Under the pieces are notes generated by a model that was given only the letters and a program-made list of their open reading frames with translations, was not told where the DNA came from and did no database searches. The translations under genes and the position numbers were made by a program. Below, in pieces: positions 19,380 through 27,633 of a stretch of 35,914 bases of DNA (positions are counted from its first letter, which is position 1; the number at the start of each line of letters is the position of its first letter). The stretch is from Amycolatopsis nivea (GTDB lineage Bacteria; Actinomycetota; Actinomycetes; Mycobacteriales; Pseudonocardiaceae): contig NZ_SDLT01000008.1 in NCBI RefSeq assembly GCF_004522235.1, positions 1 to 35,914 of the forward strand. Reading direction: 5' to 3'.

Positions 19380-19787
19380 ATGGACCTCAAGAAGCTCGCA
19401 CTGGGTATCGGGACGGCCGCCGCGCTGGCCGGGTGCGCGGGCGGAACGGCCGCCATCGCGCAGACACCGTCGCGCCCGCCGGCCGCTGATCCGGGCGGAA
19501 ACGTGGCGCTCACGCCCGGCCAGGAGGTGCAGGTCGCCGGACGGGACCTGACGGTGCGCTACCGCCAGCTGGTCTCGGATTCGCGCTGCAAGCCGGGCAG
19601 GCAATGCTTCGTGGCGGGGGAGGCCGTGGTGGCGCTGGTCCTCACTGAACCGGGCCGGGGCGAGCACACGTCCGTCCAGCTTCATACCGGCCGTCAGGGT
19701 CCGGACACGACTAGGTTCGCGGGGACGACGGTGAAGCTGGCCGCGGTGGACGGGTCGGGGAGCCACATCCTGGTGCGGTTCTCCTGA
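19380..19787 (+). CDS. Small secreted lipoprotein with 3' end in a tandem array
   Basis: This 135-aa protein has a short signal (MDLKKLALGIGTAAALAGC) with a LAGC lipobox (Cys19). It continues as a compact domain with a CKPGRQC pair (near residues 71-76) and beta-strand patterning (ALTPGQEVQVAGRDLTVRYRQLVSD). No family is recognised. The start lacks an obvious ribosome site. It lies 44 nt after ftsK and is convergent with argA. The last 44 codons belong to the first unit of a 209-bp tandem repeat. A fourth, diverged copy of the same tail (20282-20414) carries changes such as D-T-T-R-F to D-A-T-T-F and probably represents the ancestral gene end. Confidence 0.7.
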   Translation: MDLKKLALGIGTAAALAGCAGGTAAIAQTPSRPPAADPGGNVALTPGQEVQVAGRDLTVRYRQLVSDSRCKPGRQCFVAGEAVVALVLTEPGRGEHTSVQLHTGRQGPDTTRFAGTTVKLAAVDGSGSHILVRFS

Positions 19788-20414
19788 GGGGCTCGGAATT
19801 CGAGCAGCGTCCGGGAGTTCTCGGGATGCCCCGGGTCGGCGAGTGCGGCATTTCTTCGTGACACCGGGGCGAGCACACGTCCGTCCAGCTTCATACCGGC
19901 CGTCAGGGTCCGGACACGACTAGGTTCGCGGGGACGACGGTGAAGCTGGCCGCGGTGGACGGGTCGGGGAGCCACATCCTGGTGCGGTTCTCCTGAGGGG
20001 CTCGGAATTCGAGCAGCGTCCGGGAGTTCTCGGGATGCCCCGGGTCGGCGAGTGCGGCATTTCTTCGTGACACCGGGGCGAGCACACGTCCGTCCAGCTT
20101 CATACCGGCCGTCAGGGTCCGGACACGACTAGGTTCGCGGGGACGACGGTGAAGCTGGCCGCGGTGGACGGGTCGGGGAGCCACATCCTGGTGCGGTTCT
20201 CCTGAGGGGCTCGGAATTCGAGCAGCGTCCGGGAGTTCTCGGGATGCCCCGGGTCGGCGAGTGCGGCATTTCTTCGTGACACCGGGGCGAGCACACGTCC
20301 GTCCAGCTGCACACCGGCCGTCAGGGTCCGGACGCGACCACGTTCGCCGGGACGACGGTGAAGCTGGCCGCGGTGGACGGGTCGGGGAACCACATCCTCG
20401 TGCGGTTTTCCTGA
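19655..20414. repeat. 209-bp tandem repeat: three identical units plus one diverged partial unit
   Basis: Units begin at CCGGGGCGAGCACACG at 19655, 19864, 20073 and 20282, exactly 209 bp apart. The first three are identical by eye. Each unit holds about 133 bp of the lipoprotein 3' end including its TGA, then 76 bp resembling the 3' end of argA on the other strand; its stop triplet TCA is altered to TCG and part is deleted. The fourth copy has the lipoprotein tail with several substitutions and runs into the real argA 3' end. The array thus duplicates a convergent gene junction. Since 209 is not a multiple of 3, the reading frame shifts between units. Confidence 0.9.
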
Positions 20415-20420
20415 GGGCGC

Positions 20421-20939
20421 TCAGAACTCCAGCAGCATCCGCGAGTTCCCGAGGGTGTTCGGCTTGACGTAGGGCAGGTCGAGGAACTCCGCGACGCCCG
20501 GGTCCAGCGACCGCCGCATCTCCTCGTACACCTCGTGCGACACCGGGGCGCCGTCGATCTCGACGAATCCGTGCCCGGAGAAGAACGACGTCTCGAACGT
20601 CAGCACGAACAGCCGCTTGAGCCCCAGCTCGCGGGCTTCTTCGACGAGCCTGCCGACCAGCGCGCGGCCGATCCCGCGGCCGCGCGCCGCTTTGTCGACC
20701 ACCACGGTGCGCAGTTCGCCGATGTCCTCCCACAGCACGTGCAGCGCGGCCGCGCCCAGCACGTCGTCGGTGCCGTTCTCCTCGTCGGTCGCGACCCAGA
20801 ACTCCTGCACCGCCTCGTAGAGCGTGACCAGATCTTTCTCGAGGAGCACGCGGCCCGCGTCGGAATCGACGAGGGCCTTGATCTTGCGGACGTCGGCGAT
20901 CCGCGCGCGGCGGACGGACGGGGAGCGGGAATCGGGCAC
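20421..20939 (-). CDS. argA: Amino-acid N-acetyltransferase (N-acetylglutamate synthase, ArgA/Rv2747-like)
   Basis: This short GNAT-type NAGS acetylates glutamate (or glutamine) to begin arginine synthesis. It resembles mycobacterial Rv2747 throughout. Shared blocks include VRRARIADVRKIKALVD, LVTLYEAVQEFWVA, the acetyl-CoA loop ARGRGIGRALVGRL, RLFVLTFETSFFSGHGF and the C-terminus VKPNTLGNSRMLLEF. With the GTG start at 20939 the protein is 172 aa, close to the family length. The choice is supported by a minus-strand TATCTT (20946-20951) six bases upstream. An in-frame ATG at 20987 would add 16 residues upstream of that box. A degenerate copy of its 3' end is amplified in the neighbouring tandem array. 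Confidence 0.92.
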   Translation of the reverse strand: MPDSRSPSVRRARIADVRKIKALVDSDAGRVLLEKDLVTLYEAVQEFWVATDEENGTDDVLGAAALHVLWEDIGELRTVVVDKAARGRGIGRALVGRLVEEARELGLKRLFVLTFETSFFSGHGFVEIDGAPVSHEVYEEMRRSLDPGVAEFLDLPYVKPNTLGNSRMLLEF

Positions 20940-20945
20940 CTGGTC

Positions 20946-20951
20946 AAGATA
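20946..20951 (-). promoter_or_regulatory. -10 box (TATCTT), leaderless argA
   Basis: On the minus strand, TATCTT is followed by GACCAG and then the GTG start, the typical leaderless spacing. Confidence 0.45.
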
Positions 20952-21095
20952 ACGACCGCGAGGACCGGCCGCGCCGAGCGGCTCCATCGGGGGACCCCGG
21001 ATGCGTGACGCCGCGAGCCGTCACGTATAGCTAGTGAACGCACATGACCAGTAGTCGGCGGCCCGGCCCGCCGCCGGCCCCCGGGAGGAACCTGC

Positions 21096-23144
21096 ATGTC
21101 CGGCACCACGGTGGCTGCCCCGGAACGGCCCGGCAAACCTCCCGCCGGGCCGAGCGCGCAAGCGCGGTTCCGGCCCGAGCTGCAGGGCGTGCGGGCGCTG
21201 GCCTCGGTGCTGGTCGTGGTCTACCACGTGTGGTTCGACCGGATCTCCGGCGGCGTCGACGTGTTCTTCCTCGTCTCCGGGTTCCTCATCACCGGGCAGC
21301 TCTACCGGGCGCTGCTGCGCGGCCGCATCGAGCTGCGCGCCACCTGGGCCCGGATGATCAAACGGCTCTTCCCGGCCGCGATGACCGTGCTGCTCACCGT
21401 CGTGGTCGTCTCCCAGCTGCTGCTGCCGCAGGACCGCTGGTTCCAGACCATCCGCGAGGTCGTCGCGTCGGCGCTGTTCTACGAGAACTGGCAGCTCGCG
21501 GCCGATTCGGTGGACTACTTCGCCCAGCACAACAGCGCGAGCCTGGTACAGCACTTCTGGTCGCTGTCCATCCAGGGCCAGTTCTACGTGCTGTGGCCGC
21601 TGCTGTTCGTCGGCCTCGGCCTGCTCGTGCGCCGGCTCGGCTGGTCGCTGCGGCGCACGGTGAACCTGCTGCTGATCGTCCTGTTCGCCGCCTCGCTCGC
21701 GTACTCGGTGTACCTCACCGCCGCCGACCAGCCGCTGGCCTACTTCCACGGCCTTACCCGGGTGTGGGAATTCGCGCTCGGCGGCCTGATGGCGATGTTC
21801 CTCGACCAGGTCACGCTGCCGCGCCTGCTGCGCATCGTGCTCGGCTGGGTCGGCGTCGCGGGGCTGGTGCTGTGCGGCGTGCTGCTCGAGGTCGACAGCG
21901 TGTTCCCCGGCTGGATCGCGCTGTGGCCGACCGTCTCGGCGGGCCTGGTGCTGGTCGCCGGGCAGACCGGCAGCGTGCTCGGCGCGGACCGCTGGCTCAG
22001 CTCGAAATTCCTCGGCTACGTCGGCAACCTCAGCTTCTCGCTGTACCTGTGGCACTGGCCGGTGCTGGTGTTCTACCTGATCGTCCGCGACCGGGTCGCG
22101 GTCGGCCTGCTCGGCGGCGCGTTCGTGGTCGGCGTGTCGTTCCTGCTCTCGATCCTGACCTACCACCTGATCGAAAACCCGATCCGGCTGTCGAAGATCG
22201 GCACCGCGAAACGCTGGGGCGCCTACCGGTTCGGCGTGCTCGCGCTGGCCCCGGTGCTCGTCGCGAGCGGCGTCTGGCAGGGCGTGAGCAGCGCGCGGGC
22301 GAACTACGAGATCGCGATCGGCGACCCGGACCACCCGGGCGCGGTCGCGCACGCGCCGGGCTTCGTCTACCGCGGCACGCCGTCGCCGTCGATCGTGCCG
22401 CCCACGGTGAAGCTGGCCGACGACTGGGCCCGCACGCCGCTGGACCAGTGCTCGATCTCGCCGCGCAACAAGGAACTGCAGATCTGCTCGGAGTTCCCGG
22501 AGGGCCCGCCGACGAAGCGGGTCGTGCTGGTCGGGGATTCGCACATCCAGCAGTTCCTCGCGTCTTTCCGGCCCGCGATCGTCTCGGACGGCTGGGAAGT
22601 CTCGACCATGCTGAAGGGCGCGTGCCCGTACTCGTCCGGCTCCGAGCTGATGCCCGGCGACCAGCCCTGCCTCGACTGGAACAAGGCCGTCACCGACGAA
22701 CTGCTCGACACGCGCCCGGACGCGGTGATCATGCTCGGCACCATCAACTCGAAGCCGGGGCCGCACGAGACGACGCCGAAGGGCTTCGCCGACGTCTGGT
22801 CCACTTTGGACAAGGCGGGCATCCCGGTCGTGGCCGTGCGCGACAACCCGCGCTACACGTTCAACATGGCCAGCTGCGTCGCGCAGAAGAGCCCGGCCGA
22901 CCCGTCGTGCTCGGTGCCGCGGTCCGCCGCGGTGGCCGCGACGCCGTCGTGGGAGCAGATCGAGGACGTCCCGGACAACGTGACCTTCCTGGACTTCACC
23001 GACTACTACTGCGACCAGAAGCGCTGCCGCGCGGTCGTCGGGAACGTGCTGGTCTACATGGACGACAACCATCCGTCCGCGACCTTCAACACGACACTCG
23101 CGCCGATCGCGGTCAAACAGCTCAAACAAGCCCTGCGGTGGTGA
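21096..23144 (+). CDS. Acyltransferase-3/SGNH fusion (OafA/PatB-like O-acetyltransferase)
   Basis: This 682-aa membrane enzyme probably O-acylates a cell-envelope polymer. The N-terminal acyltransferase-3 domain (about 25-390) has about ten or eleven helices. It shows the family opening FRPELQGVRALASVLVVVYH (His44), the GGVDVFFLVSGFLITGQL block and the LSFSLYLWHWPVLV helix. After one more helix comes an extracytoplasmic SGNH hydrolase-like domain (about 430-682) with the block-I serine in GDSH (480-483) and the catalytic Asp/His in DDNHPS (656-661). Four to six cysteines in the outer domain may form disulfides. The start is ATG after an AGGA site. A possible -10 TATAGC lies at 21026-21031. 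The polymer acylated is not indicated by neighbours. Confidence 0.9.
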   Translation: MSGTTVAAPERPGKPPAGPSAQARFRPELQGVRALASVLVVVYHVWFDRISGGVDVFFLVSGFLITGQLYRALLRGRIELRATWARMIKRLFPAAMTVLLTVVVVSQLLLPQDRWFQTIREVVASALFYENWQLAADSVDYFAQHNSASLVQHFWSLSIQGQFYVLWPLLFVGLGLLVRRLGWSLRRTVNLLLIVLFAASLAYSVYLTAADQPLAYFHGLTRVWEFALGGLMAMFLDQVTLPRLLRIVLGWVGVAGLVLCGVLLEVDSVFPGWIALWPTVSAGLVLVAGQTGSVLGADRWLSSKFLGYVGNLSFSLYLWHWPVLVFYLIVRDRVAVGLLGGAFVVGVSFLLSILTYHLIENPIRLSKIGTAKRWGAYRFGVLALAPVLVASGVWQGVSSARANYEIAIGDPDHPGAVAHAPGFVYRGTPSPSIVPPTVKLADDWARTPLDQCSISPRNKELQICSEFPEGPPTKRVVLVGDSHIQQFLASFRPAIVSDGWEVSTMLKGACPYSSGSELMPGDQPCLDWNKAVTDELLDTRPDAVIMLGTINSKPGPHETTPKGFADVWSTLDKAGIPVVAVRDNPRYTFNMASCVAQKSPADPSCSVPRSAAVAATPSWEQIEDVPDNVTFLDFTDYYCDQKRCRAVVGNVLVYMDDNHPSATFNTTLAPIAVKQLKQALRW

Positions 23145-23263
23145 CCGCGCGCGGGGCGGGAAGGGACGAGTTCGGCGGCTAGCCGTCGCGGAGCGTCCCG
23201 GGTTGGGCACAATGGGGCGGCGGCGGGATCGCCGCACGGGCACCTGAGGGGGAGCTGGTCTTT

Positions 23264-26200
23264 TTGACGCGCGCAGGGTGGGACGCATTCCAGGCCGCAC
23301 AGTCCGAGGCGGCGGCGGGCCGGACGGCCGCGCTGACCGGCCCGGACGGCGTCGGATGGCTGCTCGTCCCCGGCCAGGCGTGGCAGCGCAGGCTGCCGGA
23401 CGGGAACTGGCAGTACACGCAGCCGCCCGCGGATCCCGGCTACCGCGGCGCGGCCCGCCTCGTGCCGCCGCCCGCTCCCGGCACGCCCGCGCCGGGCTAC
23501 GGCGCGCCGCAGCAGTACCCGGGCGGCCAGCCGGGCTACGCCGGTCCCGGCAACGGAGGTCCCCGGCCGCCGTATCCGGGTCCGCCGAGCAACCCGGGCG
23601 GTTTCGCCGCGCCCCAGGGCAATCCCGGGTACGCGGGGCCGCCGCAGGGCTATCCCGGACCGCAGGGCGGCCCCGGCGGCTATCCCGGACCCGCCGCGCC
23701 GCAAGGCAACGGATTCGGCGGCCCGCCGCCCGCTCCGCAGGGCTACCGTCCGCCGCCGCCCGGCTACCAGCAGCCGCAGGGCGGCCCGTGGTCCGGACAA
23801 GTGCCCGCGCAGCCGCCGCCCGCCGCGCCTCCAGCACCGCAGCCGCCAGCCGCGCCTTCGGGGCCTCCGCCGCTGCCCGCCGCCGGGCCTCCGGGATCGG
23901 TGCCGCCGGTCCCCGCGAGCGCCCCGAATCCCGCTCAACCGCCGCAGATCCGGGTAGAGAGCCTCGGTCAGGCGGGGATGTTCGTCGCCGGGACCGAATC
24001 GATGGCCGAGTTCGTCACGCGCGCCACCCGGGTGGTCGCCTGGGCGGACGCCACCCGGCACGGCACGGCGAACGGCCCCGGCGAACCGCCGCCGCCCGAA
24101 CCGGAACGGCCGGGTTCGGACGGCAACGGCAACAACGTGCTCGGCGACATGGCGCGGCACAGCCGGTCGGTCACGCTCGACCTGCTCGCCGCGGGCAACC
24201 GCATGTGGCAGCGCAAGGAGCAGTCCCGCTACGAAAAGGCCTACGAGGAGTGGCAGAAGGCCTACGCCGAATGGGAGAAGCGCGAAGCGGCCCGGATGAC
24301 CGCGGGCACCAAGCAGCCGAACCCGTTCATCCTGCTGATCGGGGAAGCGAACACCGGCCAGCGCCGGTTCACCCGGGCGCTGAAGGCGTCGCTGACCGAG
24401 GCCGAAGTCGGGTTCGACAACGCCGAGTTCTTCGACTGCGCCGTCCTGGTCGCCGAGTACGGCGACGACCCGATCGAGCGTTCCGTGCCGACGACGATCA
24501 ACGAGATCGAGAACGGCGGCTCCGCGCTCATGCTCGCGGAGCGGGTCGACGCGCTCTTCGAGAAGGACCTCGCCGGCACCGTCCGGCTGCTCCGCAACTA
24601 CGCGCGCGACCAGGACAGCTGCCGCCTGATCGTCTTGGACGGCACTGAAAAGGTCCTCGAACAGCTCAGCGCCGAGGCCCCCGACCTGGTGCAGAACATG
24701 CTGCAGTACCGGCTGCCCCGGTTCGACCGGCCCGCCGAAGCGGCCGCGCTGCTCGACGTCCTCGCCCGGGAGCGCTCGTTCGGCCTGCCCGCCGACGTGC
24801 GCGACCGCCTCGCCGCGCTCGTCAAGGAACCCAGCGCCCGCACGGTGGAGGCGCTGCTGGACGCGGCCTCGCGGCAGGCGATCAGCCGGGGCGCGATGCC
24901 GGGCACCCGGATCGAGATCGGCCACCCGGACATCGAGCCGCTCGTCGCCGCGGCCGGCCAGCGCGGCGGGTCCTCGATCGAGGAGCTGCTCGCCGAACTG
25001 GACGGGATGATCGGCCTCGCCGCGGTCAAGGAGCGGGTCCGTTCGCTGACGTCGGAGATGACGATCGACGCGCGGCGCCGCGAAGCGGGCATGAAGGTCG
25101 CCGTGCGCAGCCGCCATCTGCTGCTCACCGGCAATCCCGGCACGGCGAAGACGACCGTCGCCCGGCTGCTCGGCAAGATCTACCAGGCGCTCGGCGCGCT
25201 GCCCAAGGGCCACGTCGTCGAGGTGACCCGCACCGACCTGGTCGGCGAGTACGTGGGCCAGACATCGCTGAAGACCCGCGCGGCGGTCCAGCGGGCCGTC
25301 GGCGGCGTGCTGTTCCTCGACGAGGCCTACAACCTCGTGAACGACAAGGACGACGACTTCGGCCGGGAAGCGGTCGCGGAACTGCTGGTGCAGATGGAAA
25401 ACCACCGCGAGGACCTGGTGGTCTTCGCGGCCGGCTACCCGAAGGAGATGGACGCCTTCCTGGAGTCCAACTCCGGCCTGCGCTCGCGGTTCGCCGGGTC
25501 CATCGAATTCCCGGACTACTCCAACGACGAGCTGGCGCAGATCTTCCGCGCGATGGCGAAGGGGCAGGGCTACGAGCTGTCCGCGGACCTGCTCGCGGCG
25601 CTGCCCGAAGCGGTCCGGCGGATCCCGCGCGGGCGCGGCTTCGCGAACGGCCGGTCCGCGCGCGTGCTGCTGGAAGCGGCGATCGGGAAGCAGTCCACCC
25701 GGTTGACCACCGACGGCGGCGCGGACCTGGTCACGCTCGTCGCCGCCGACCTCCCGCAGCCCGGCGAATCCGGGGTGGGCGCGGTGGACGACACCGGACC
25801 GCGGCGCAGTCTGCCGGAGCTGCTGGCCGAACTGGACGCGATGATCGGGCTCGGCTCGGTGAAACAGCGCGTGCGGTCCATGGTGGACGAGATGGCCGTC
25901 GACGCGCGGCGGCGCGAAGCGGGCATGAAGGTCGCCGTCCGCAGCCGCCACCTGCTGTTCACCGGCAACCCGGGCACGGCGAAGACGACCGTGTCGCGGC
26001 TGGTCGGGCAGATCTACCGCGAGCTGGGCGTGCTGCCGTCCGGGCACCTCGTGGAAGTCGGCCGCGGCGATCTCGTCGCCGAGTTCACCGGCCAGACCGC
26101 GCCGAAGACCCGCGAAGTGTGCGAACGGGCCGCGGGCGGCGTGCTGTTCATCGACGAGGCGTACAACCTCGTGCGCGACGACAACGACGACTACGGCAAG

Positions 26201-27466
26201 GAAGCCGTCACCGAACTGCTGGTGCAGATGGAGAACCACCGCGAGGACCTGGTGGTCTTCGTCGCGGGCTATCCCAAGCAGATGGACGAGTTCCTCGAGT
26301 CCAACCCCGGCCTGCGGTCGCGGTTCTCCGGCCGGATCGAGTTCCCGGACTACACCAACGAGGAACTCGCCGGGATTTTCACCGTGATGGCGAAGAGCCA
26401 GGGCTACGAGCTGTCCGCCGACCTCGCCGCCGCGCTGCCCGAGGCGATCCGCCGCATCCCGCGCGGCCGCGGGTTCGCGAACGGCCGGTCCGCGCGCGGC
26501 CTGCTGGAAGCCGCGATCAGCGGGCAGTCCAGCCGGCTCGCCGCCGCCCCGGACACGCCGCCGGACCAGCTGGCCGTCCTCGTGGCCGCGGACCTGCCGG
26601 GCGAGGCCGGGGTCGCGGTCAGCGACGACGCCGGACCGCGCCGCGGGCTGGACGACCTGCTGGCCGAACTCGACGGCATGATCGGCCTGGACGGGGTGAA
26701 GGAGCAGGTCCGCGCACTGGTCGCGGAAACGCGGCTGGACGCGCGCCGCCGCAAGGCCGGGCTGCCGGTCGGGGCGCGCAGCAGGCACCTGGTGTTCACC
26801 GGCAACCCCGGCACGGCGAAGACGACCGTCGCGCGCCTGATGGGCCAGCTCTACCGGGAGCTCGGCGTGCTGCCGTCCGGGCACCTCGTCGAGGTCGCGC
26901 GGCCGGACCTGGTCGGCGAGTACATCGGCCAGACCGCGCCGAAGACCCGCGAGGTGTGCGAGCGGGCGATCGGCGGGCTGCTGTTCATCGACGAGGCGTA
27001 CAACCTGGTCCAGAGCTACTCGAACGGCACCGACTTCGGCAGCGAGGCGGTCGCCGAACTGCTGGTGCAGATGGAGAACCACCGCGAGGACCTGATCGTG
27101 ATCGCCGCGGGCTACCCGGCGGACATGGACCGCTTCCTCGACGCCAACGCGGGCCTGCGGTCCCGCTTCGGCGCGACGGTGCACTTCGCCGACTACGACA
27201 ACGACCAGCTGGCCGCGATCTTCACCGCCATGGCGGGCAAACAGGGCTACCGGCTCGACCCCGGGCTCGTCGAAGCGCTGCCCGGGTTCATGGCCGGCCT
27301 CGACCGCGGAACGGGTTTCGCCAACGGCCGTTCGGCCCGCGGCCTGCTCGAACGCGCGATCCGGGCGCAGGCGATGCGGCTGGCCGGCCCGGACGTCGAC
27401 TTGGAGGCGCTGGACGACGCGGAGCTGACCCTGCTGACGGTCCCGGACGTGTCCGCCGCGGAATGA
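23264..27466 (+). CDS. Large multi-module CbxX/CfxQ-type AAA+ ATPase
   Basis: This 1400-aa protein begins at a TTG preceded by GAGGGGGAG (23246-23254). Its parts are: a small N-terminal domain (1-50); a Pro/Gly/Tyr-rich tail (about 55-245); a region with a charged helix of YEKAYEEWQKAYAEWEKRE type (about 315-345); a degenerate AAA module (about 352-565) with P-loop GEANTGQRR (360-368, no GK[ST]) and LIVLDGTEK in place of Walker B; and three CbxX modules at about 570-846, 847-1125 and 1126-1400. Each intact module has GNPGTAKTT (623, 901, 1180), (L/I)DEAYNLV and AGYP...GLRSRF. The Walker A reads TAKT, not the usual TGKT, in all three. The family includes Rubisco activases and type VII secretion EccA, but no partners lie nearby. 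The role is unknown; chaperone-like remodelling is inference. Confidence 0.88.
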   Translation: MTRAGWDAFQAAQSEAAAGRTAALTGPDGVGWLLVPGQAWQRRLPDGNWQYTQPPADPGYRGAARLVPPPAPGTPAPGYGAPQQYPGGQPGYAGPGNGGPRPPYPGPPSNPGGFAAPQGNPGYAGPPQGYPGPQGGPGGYPGPAAPQGNGFGGPPPAPQGYRPPPPGYQQPQGGPWSGQVPAQPPPAAPPAPQPPAAPSGPPPLPAAGPPGSVPPVPASAPNPAQPPQIRVESLGQAGMFVAGTESMAEFVTRATRVVAWADATRHGTANGPGEPPPPEPERPGSDGNGNNVLGDMARHSRSVTLDLLAAGNRMWQRKEQSRYEKAYEEWQKAYAEWEKREAARMTAGTKQPNPFILLIGEANTGQRRFTRALKASLTEAEVGFDNAEFFDCAVLVAEYGDDPIERSVPTTINEIENGGSALMLAERVDALFEKDLAGTVRLLRNYARDQDSCRLIVLDGTEKVLEQLSAEAPDLVQNMLQYRLPRFDRPAEAAALLDVLARERSFGLPADVRDRLAALVKEPSARTVEALLDAASRQAISRGAMPGTRIEIGHPDIEPLVAAAGQRGGSSIEELLAELDGMIGLAAVKERVRSLTSEMTIDARRREAGMKVAVRSRHLLLTGNPGTAKTTVARLLGKIYQALGALPKGHVVEVTRTDLVGEYVGQTSLKTRAAVQRAVGGVLFLDEAYNLVNDKDDDFGREAVAELLVQMENHREDLVVFAAGYPKEMDAFLESNSGLRSRFAGSIEFPDYSNDELAQIFRAMAKGQGYELSADLLAALPEAVRRIPRGRGFANGRSARVLLEAAIGKQSTRLTTDGGADLVTLVAADLPQPGESGVGAVDDTGPRRSLPELLAELDAMIGLGSVKQRVRSMVDEMAVDARRREAGMKVAVRSRHLLFTGNPGTAKTTVSRLVGQIYRELGVLPSGHLVEVGRGDLVAEFTGQTAPKTREVCERAAGGVLFIDEAYNLVRDDNDDYGKEAVTELLVQMENHREDLVVFVAGYPKQMDEFLESNPGLRSRFSGRIEFPDYTNEELAGIFTVMAKSQGYELSADLAAALPEAIRRIPRGRGFANGRSARGLLEAAISGQSSRLAAAPDTPPDQLAVLVAADLPGEAGVAVSDDAGPRRGLDDLLAELDGMIGLDGVKEQVRALVAETRLDARRRKAGLPVGARSRHLVFTGNPGTAKTTVARLMGQLYRELGVLPSGHLVEVARPDLVGEYIGQTAPKTREVCERAIGGLLFIDEAYNLVQSYSNGTDFGSEAVAELLVQMENHREDLIVIAAGYPADMDRFLDANAGLRSRFGATVHFADYDNDQLAAIFTAMAGKQGYRLDPGLVEALPGFMAGLDRGTGFANGRSARGLLERAIRAQAMRLAGPDVDLEALDDAELTLLTVPDVSAAE

Positions 27467-27487
27467 CCCGCTCGGACGACCGGGTTT

Positions 27488-27548
27488 GCCGTCCGTGAAG
27501 GACTCCTTGAAGGAATCTGATTCCCTCGAGGGGCCCTTCACGGACGGC
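27488..27548. repeat. 61-nt imperfect palindrome (dispersed family)
   Basis: Two 30-nt arms (27488-27517 and 27519-27548) flank a central T. They mismatch at four places, all purine/purine or pyrimidine/pyrimidine exchanges. The central GGAATC-T-GATTCC is the same as at 6478-6532. It begins 21 nt after the AAA+ gene stop and precedes rimO, a position consistent with a transcription terminator. Confidence 0.75.
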
Positions 27549-27620
27549 GAACCCGGCGCCGGAGGAGACCGCGTCACCGCACTGGGCGACTCCGTCTCGG
27601 GGCGGTCCGGACACGACGGC

Positions 27621-27626
27621 TACCCT
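27621..27626 (+). promoter_or_regulatory. -10 box (TACCCT), leaderless rimO
   Basis: TACCCT ends 7 nt before the GTG at 27634, so transcription should begin at the start codon. No good -35 is seen. Confidence 0.45.
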
Positions 27627-27633
27627 GAACGTC

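Noticed and set aside
19655..20414. CRISPR array or integrated repeat array
   Set aside because: Units are 209 bp without spacers and contain recognisable gene ends; there are no cas genes.
19903..20733. Minus-strand frames running through the tandem array into argA
   Set aside because: They are created by the loss of the argA-type stop in the repeat units and repeat the same peptide; there is no independent start signal.
21021..23837. A 938-codon minus-strand frame opposite the acyltransferase gene
   Set aside because: Antisense to a clear acyltransferase-3/SGNH protein; its sequence is repetitive Arg/Ala/Pro with no recognisable fold.
23264..27466. EccA of a type VII secretion system
   Set aside because: No TPR N-terminus and no esx, eccB-E or mycP genes are nearby. 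Only the AAA module type is shared.
23054..27577. A 1507-codon open frame on the minus strand across the AAA+ gene
   Set aside because: It is an antisense shadow caused by extreme third-position G/C bias. It runs opposite a gene with recognised motifs and shows only low-complexity Arg/Gly/His-rich sequence.
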